From contig CALBPH010000409.1 in the NCBI GenBank assembly GCA_937899365.1, positions 1 through 27,194 on the forward strand: a stretch of 27,194 bases of DNA, given 5' to 3'. Position 1 is the stretch's first letter; every line of letters begins with the position of its first letter. A model generated the notes under the pieces. The model was not told the DNA's origin. It did no database searches and worked only from the letters and a program-made list of their open reading frames with translations. Below are positions 24,212-27,194 of the stretch, piece by piece. The stretch comes from an uncultured Leptolyngbya sp. Lineage in GTDB: Bacteria > Cyanobacteriota > Cyanobacteriia > Phormidesmidales > Phormidesmidaceae. Made by a program: the position numbers and the translations under genes.

Positions 24212-24246
24212 TCTGTATCAGAATGTAACGCTTGAAAATCTATAAT
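24212..24246 (+). promoter_or_regulatory. crtB promoter with HLR1-like (RpaB) element
   Basis: TATAAT at 24241-24246 is a perfect -10; the -35 position (about 24218-24223) has no consensus. Over that position, on minus, GTTACATT-CT-GATACAGA matches the HLR1 consensus (two KTTACAWW halves spaced by two bases) at 14 of 16 defined positions: the first half is perfect, the second has two mismatches. HLR1 is bound by the response regulator RpaB and controls light-dependent genes in cyanobacteria. Overlap with the -35 would favour repression in low light. Confidence 0.5.
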
Positions 24247-24269
24247 GGAAGCAAGAAATAAGGCTATGG

Positions 24270-24284
24270 GAGCAACCGTTGCTC
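24270..24284. promoter_or_regulatory. 15-bp palindrome in the crtB leader
   Basis: GAGCAACCGTTGCTC is a perfect 7-bp inverted repeat around one central base, about 20 bp after the predicted crtB transcription start. With a single central base it cannot form an RNA hairpin without melting pairs, so a dimeric DNA-binding protein is the simpler reading. Confidence 0.4.
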
Positions 24285-24410
24285 TGAGGTACTAGTGAAC
24301 ACCTACTGTTTGTATGGTGAATTTGATTTGTCATATTGTGGTAGCAAATTTAGCCATTGCTTTTCAACTCACCGCTAGACCATGACGCTTTTCGTTGAAT
24401 AAGGACACCC

Positions 24411-25340
24411 ATGCTGTTGCAACCCACCACCACTACCTCACCTGCGTCTATGTTGGCGTCTATAGACGAGTCCTACGAACGCTGTCGGCAAATTACCGCT
24501 AAGTACTCAAAAACCTTTTACATGGGTACTATGCTGATGTCTGAAGCCAAGCGTCGTGCTATCTGGGCCATTTACGTTTGGTGTCGTCGGACAGATGAGT
24601 TGGTGGATGGTCCCTCTGCCCAATTCACCACTGAAGCGACTCTCGATGATTGGGAAGAACAATTAGAGTCTGTTTTTTTGGGCAATCCCCAGGACGACTA
24701 TGATGTCGCTATGGTGGATGCGCTAGAGCATTTTGCCCTAGATATTCAGCCGTTTCGGGACATGATCGCTGGCCAGCGTATGGATTTGCAATGTTCCCGA
24801 TATGAGACCTTTGACGATCTAAAGCTGTATTGCTATCGAGTAGCTGGCACCGTGGGCCTAATGTCTACGGTTGTTATGGGAGTTGACCCTGAGTACAACA
24901 CTGCACCGTGGGCGAAAGCGCTACCGTGTCCCATAGAGGAGGCCGTTGCCCTGGGAATTGCTAATCAGCTCACAAATATCTTGCGTGATGTGGGTGAAGA
25001 TGCTCGCAGAGGGCGTATTTATTTACCGCTCGAAGACCTTGAGCTGTTTAAATATAGCGAAGCAGATTTGATTAATGGGGTTATAGATGAGCGGTGGCGG
25101 GCGTTGATGCGTTTTCAGATTCAACGGGCGTTGAAGTTTTATCGGCAGGCCGAAGGAGGCATCAGTGTGCTCAGTCCGGACGCCCGCTGGCCCGTTTGGT
25201 CGGCACTTATGCTTTATCGCAAAATTCTAGATGTGATTGCCGAAAATCAATACGATGTCTTTAATCGGCGGGCATTTGTTCCGACAGTGCGCAAGCTGCT
25301 GTGTCTGCCCCCGGCGCTATTGAGGGCTCGGGTGCTTTAG
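24411..25340 (+). CDS. crtB: Phytoene synthase
   Basis: Condenses two geranylgeranyl diphosphates into phytoene, the first committed carotenoid step. The 309-residue length is normal. Substrate/Mg motif 1 is RRTDELVDG (Asp62, Asp66), and motif 2 is NQLTNILRDVGEDARRGRIY (Asp193, Asp197). The YCYRVAGTVGLM segment (140-151) and the N-terminal YSKTFYMGTMLM are near the plant/cyanobacterial consensus. AAGGA lies six bases upstream of the ATG. In many cyanobacteria crtB follows crtP (pds) in an operon; here crtB stands alone behind its own promoter. The gene ends at a strong bidirectional terminator. Confidence 0.97.
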   Translation: MLLQPTTTTSPASMLASIDESYERCRQITAKYSKTFYMGTMLMSEAKRRAIWAIYVWCRRTDELVDGPSAQFTTEATLDDWEEQLESVFLGNPQDDYDVAMVDALEHFALDIQPFRDMIAGQRMDLQCSRYETFDDLKLYCYRVAGTVGLMSTVVMGVDPEYNTAPWAKALPCPIEEAVALGIANQLTNILRDVGEDARRGRIYLPLEDLELFKYSEADLINGVIDERWRALMRFQIQRALKFYRQAEGGISVLSPDARWPVWSALMLYRKILDVIAENQYDVFNRRAFVPTVRKLLCLPPALLRARVL

Positions 25341-25379
25341 GCGTCCTGCCCCATTGCCCATCGACTCTCAATCAATTAC

Positions 25380-25420
25380 CAACAAAAAGGCCAGGGAAAT
25401 ATTCCCTGGCCTTTTTGTTG
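25380..25420. terminator. Perfect bidirectional terminator between crtB and the RNA-binding protein gene
   Basis: Arms 25380-25398 and 25402-25420 pair over 19 bp around the loop ATA. The GC core GGCCAGGGAA/TTCCCTGGCC is flanked by AAAAA on the left and TTTTT on the right, so on each strand the core hairpin is followed by TTTTTGTTG. It serves both convergent genes. Confidence 0.92.
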
Positions 25421-25456
25421 ATGTTAATCAACCTATGTAAGCGCGCTAAGTGGACC

Positions 25457-25915
25457 CTAGGAAGCTGTGGTTTGGGCCGCAAGCATTTCTTTCAACTTAG
25501 CTAAGTCAGAGGCCCAACGAGGATCGGGTTGAGTATTTTCTGGAGCTGGAGAGGTGTAATTATTGTTGCCAGACTTGCGTCCGCCTCCACCAGAGCCATT
25601 GCGCTTACCGCCCCCCTTACGGCCACCGGCAGCTGTGGGAGCACCCGCAGCCTCATTCTCTTTGCTACGGGGCATAGCTTTTTCTACTTTGAGGGTAATA
25701 TCTTGCAGTGCCTGACCGTTGTACTTACTAACAAGAGAATCTGCAATTTCATCAGTTTTGACGGTTACAAAACCAAATCCACGACATTTTCCGGTTTTCC
25801 GATCAGCGATCAGTTTAACTGAAACTATATTATCAACGTCTTCTGCAAAAACAGCCTCAAACTCCTCGCGCTCTAAGTCACGGGGTAAGTTGCCAATATA
25901 TAAGCGCACTGACAT
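25457..25915 (-). CDS. RRM-type RNA-binding protein (cyanobacterial Rbp family)
   Basis: A single RNA recognition motif at residues 1-82, with RNP2 RLYIGNLP (4-11) and RNP1 CRGFGFVTV. These are the hallmarks of the small cyanobacterial Rbp proteins, which are often cold-induced and in some species localise photosystem mRNAs. After the RRM comes a Gly/Lys/Arg-rich linker (about 95-118), typical of the Gly-rich subgroup, then a short C-terminal segment DPRWASDLAKLKEMLAAQ that looks helical. At 152 residues it is longer than the classic 80-100-residue forms. AGAGG about eight bases before the ATG supports the start. It shares the terminator at 25380-25420 with crtB. Confidence 0.92.
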   Translation of the reverse strand: MSVRLYIGNLPRDLEREEFEAVFAEDVDNIVSVKLIADRKTGKCRGFGFVTVKTDEIADSLVSKYNGQALQDITLKVEKAMPRSKENEAAGAPTAAGGRKGGGKRNGSGGGGRKSGNNNYTSPAPENTQPDPRWASDLAKLKEMLAAQTTAS

Positions 25916-25985
25916 GGAGATACCTCTTAAACAAATCTAAAAAACAGCTGCAGCGGGTGGGTAAGCAACTATAGCCAACGAAATC

Positions 25986-26014
25986 CTGAAACTTAGAAAC
26001 GTTCAGAATATAAT
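25986..26014 (+). promoter_or_regulatory. sigma70-type promoter in the Rbp upstream region
   Basis: CTGAAA (25986-25991, four of six bases of TTGACA), an exact 17-bp spacer and a perfect TATAAT (26009-26014). The predicted start is near 26021, two bases before an ATG. It points away from the Rbp gene. Confidence 0.6.
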
Positions 26015-26022
26015 TTGGAGCT

Positions 26023-26115
26023 ATGGCTTTGAATAATTCAACAAGTGACGAACCGCAGCAAAAACTAACTGGTCTTTCTAAGAGATTAACTAATTTGATG
26101 AGTCAAAAGCCCTAA
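26023..26115 (+). CDS. Candidate 30-residue mini-ORF, or small RNA, under its own promoter
   Basis: The frame from the ATG at 26023 to the TAA at 26113-26115 encodes 30 residues: MALNNSTSDEPQQ, then KLTGLSKRLTNLMSQKP, which could form a short basic amphipathic helix. GGAG lies only three bases before the ATG, and the predicted transcription start is two bases before it, so translation would be leaderless. The stop codon lies inside the hairpin GCCCT-AACG-AGGGC, followed by GGTTTGTT. An equally good reading is a small RNA of about 110 nt (26021-26130) that is not translated. No family is recognised. Confidence 0.35.
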   Translation: MALNNSTSDEPQQKLTGLSKRLTNLMSQKP

Positions 26116-26130
26116 CGAGGGCGGTTTGTT
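26105..26130 (+). terminator. Terminator-like hairpin ending the small unit
   Basis: AAAAGCCCT-AACG-AGGGCGGTTTGTT: a 5-bp GC stem (26109-26113 with 26118-26122) flanked by A on the left and T-rich sequence on the right. The same hairpin on minus is followed by TTTTGACT. The stem is short, so efficiency is uncertain. Confidence 0.5.
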
Positions 26131-26448
26131 AAAATCATCTCTTGCCCCTAGCAATAGTCGTTCAAACAACTACTCACCACTTTCTATGCCAGGGGTCTCT
26201 CATTGCATTAAATGAGAAATAGACCGTATCTCTACCTCATCAAGGTATCACGCTGTCCGATTCCAAGCCAAGCGATCCAGTGGTTTTTTTGGTGAAGCTC
26301 CCTAAAGTTATAGTGGGCCGAGTAAGCACTGCTTATTAAGACTGCACCGTTAGTTTTGTAGGCTTATGGAGAAGGCCTGAAATTAACTAGGGTGGTAGCC
26401 TAAAGCGGTCCTAAAAAACATGGTGGTGGACTTGACATCGAATAGGCA

Positions 26449-26480
26449 ATAAAAAACCAGCCACACTAAAGGACTGGTTT
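26449..26480 (-). terminator. Intrinsic terminator of the M48-like gene
   Basis: On minus, AAACCAG (26480-26474) pairs with CTGGTTT (26460-26454) around a 13-base loop, and the stem runs into TTTTTTATTG. It lies about 165 bp after the stop of the minus-strand gene at 26645. Confidence 0.65.
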
Positions 26481-26644
26481 GCTGTGTTGAGAGTAGGAGA
26501 ACCCGACACCTAACGCCAAATTTTCAAATTGGAAACTTGACATGTGGCTAGGCTGTCAGCGCTCGTTAATAAAAGTTAACACTTTGCGGGGATAGCTGCA
26601 ATGTGATGTATTCATATGGCGTCTGGCCAATTAATTGAGGGGGC

Positions 26645-27194
26645 TTAACTTCCTCTAAATATGAGCCACAGCCCGCAAAATAGGGGTAAAAGACTGACAG
26701 TAGCTGACCACAGGGGGTGATGAGCCAGTTTGGTTTGATTTTTATGAGTTTGGAGCCGATCAATGTCAATCCAGATGTGATATCCGCGGCGAAACCAGCC
26801 AGTTATGCTAATGGGCTGATGTAACCAGTCTGCCAATCCGTTGATATTGCTTAAGGGCCCTAGATAGCCGGTGTGGTGTAATTTGATGCTGCTATGGGGT
26901 GTGCGCAGTCTCCATTCTTGGCCTAGCCAGTTTGCCAAGGCTGGTCGGCCTGTTAGGGTGCCGCTGATTGTGACTGGCCGACTGCTGATGGGGGTGAGTG
27001 TGGGGTCGGTTTGCCACTGGGCTAGCTTTGTTTCATTGGTAGGTGGCGAAGCTGCGATCTCTGGAAAAAAGGGATTGATGCGTAATAGCTGGCCAGTGGC
27101 TGCACCAATTAACGGCATGCTCATGAGAATACTGCGATCTTGGTAGAGCCAGGCCAGTAAAGGGAAATCGAACCTGGATGCGATCGCCCCCAGC
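26645..27194 (-). CDS. C-terminal part of a probable membrane M48 metalloprotease (partial, 5' end beyond window)
   Basis: The frame stays open from the right edge (27194) to the TAA at 26645-26647, about 182 residues. The ATG at 27124 is internal: the upstream codons continue as LGAIASRFDFPLLAWLYQDR without a stop. The visible part has a membrane helix (LMSMPLIGAATGQLLRINPFFP), a soluble region with PVTISGTLTGRPALANWLGQ and ISITGWFRRGYHIWIDIDRL that looks like an OB-type barrel, and a last helix (WSATVSLLPLFCGLWLIF). This layout recalls the C-terminus of long cyanobacterial HtpX-like M48 proteins. The zinc-binding HExxH is outside the window, so the assignment is tentative. Confidence 0.5.
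   Translation of the reverse strand, partial: LGAIASRFDFPLLAWLYQDRSILMSMPLIGAATGQLLRINPFFPEIAASPPTNETKLAQWQTDPTLTPISSRPVTISGTLTGRPALANWLGQEWRLRTPHSSIKLHHTGYLGPLSNINGLADWLHQPISITGWFRRGYHIWIDIDRLQTHKNQTKLAHHPLWSATVSLLPLFCGLWLIFRGS

Larger units (their letters stand above)
24010..24410. promoter_or_regulatory. Divergent glyA/crtB intergenic region
   Basis: 401 bp without a gene. From the glyA side: overlapping hairpins (24024-24058), then a possible minus-strand -10 TATAGT within ACTATA near 24100. From the crtB side: an HLR1-like element (24212-24229), a perfect -10 TATAAT (24241-24246), the 15-bp palindrome at 24270-24284 and AAGGA six bases before the crtB ATG. The crtB leader would be about 155-160 nt. 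No crtP (phytoene desaturase), the usual upstream neighbour of crtB, is present. Confidence 0.6.
25916..26644. other. 729-bp region between the Rbp gene and the M48 gene
   Basis: No large gene. The left part should contain the Rbp promoter and leader (minus) and contains a complete small transcription unit on plus (25986-26130). Further right are a TCTCATT/AATGAGA hairpin (26198-26217, six-base loop) and a minus-strand terminator for the M48 gene (26449-26480). The remaining stretches (about 26220-26450 and 26485-26640) show no frame with a start and ribosome binding site that I would defend, and no tRNA-like fold. Confidence 0.5.

Noticed and set aside
1..27194. CRISPR array, prophage or toxin-antitoxin module
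   Set aside because: I saw no regularly spaced repeats, no phage structural or integrase genes, and no small paired frames with toxin or antitoxin motifs.

Overview
The window is chromosomal DNA of a cyanobacterium. This follows from psaC (photosystem I iron-sulfur subunit), a tocopherol/vitamin E-type MPBQ methyltransferase, phytoene synthase crtB, a short Gly-rich RRM protein of the cyanobacterial Rbp type, a DUF928 protein, and nine copies of the octamer GCGATCGC (HIP1), about one per 3 kb. I cannot name the genus. Almost all genes are core housekeeping genes. I see no phage, no intact insertion sequence, no CRISPR array, no rRNA and no tRNA.

Layout. 1-2343 (minus): a class A FAD monooxygenase cut by the left edge, preceded by an MPBQ/MSBQ methyltransferase, and a 66-residue two-helix membrane protein. 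2395-4055: peptide deformylase (minus) with a near-perfect palindromic repeat directly after its stop, divergent from an FtsX-like permease (plus). 4071-8937: psaC (minus) with its terminator, then acpP, fabF and transketolase (plus). 9028-13608 (minus): an ABC-F ATPase, phosphoglycerate mutase gpmI and secG, with a long hairpin between tkt and secG. 13733-17722: a secreted DUF928 protein, a secreted PsbP-like protein, a cyanobacterial protein with a disordered N-terminus, a BCS1-like AAA ATPase and type II dehydroquinase aroQ. 17834-19400 (minus): a 43-residue mini-gene with its own promoter, and cinA. 19786-22432: a family-39 membrane glycosyltransferase interrupted by one in-frame TAG, convergent with a WecA-like GlcNAc-1-phosphate transferase. 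22729-25340: glyA and crtB, divergent. 25380-27194: a perfect bidirectional terminator, the RRM protein, a 730-bp gap holding a well-formed promoter-miniORF-terminator unit, and the C-terminal part of a probable membrane M48 metalloprotease cut by the right edge.

Functional links. acpP and fabF form a fatty-acid elongation pair. tkt (Calvin cycle) and gpmI (lower glycolysis) are carbon-metabolism genes. secG directly follows gpmI on the same strand. The glycosyltransferase and WecA both use polyprenyl-phosphate sugar chemistry. crtB and psaC are photosynthesis genes with promoter motifs that suggest light-responsive control (an HLR1-like site at crtB, a tandem 10-bp repeat upstream of psaC).

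Least ordinary items: the amber codon in the glycosyltransferase, two very short transcription units (17834-18040 and 25986-26130), the HLR1-like crtB promoter, the BCS1-like AAA ATPase facing an uncharacterised partner, and two competing hairpins in the glyA leader. I found nothing that I can defend as a new multi-gene system.
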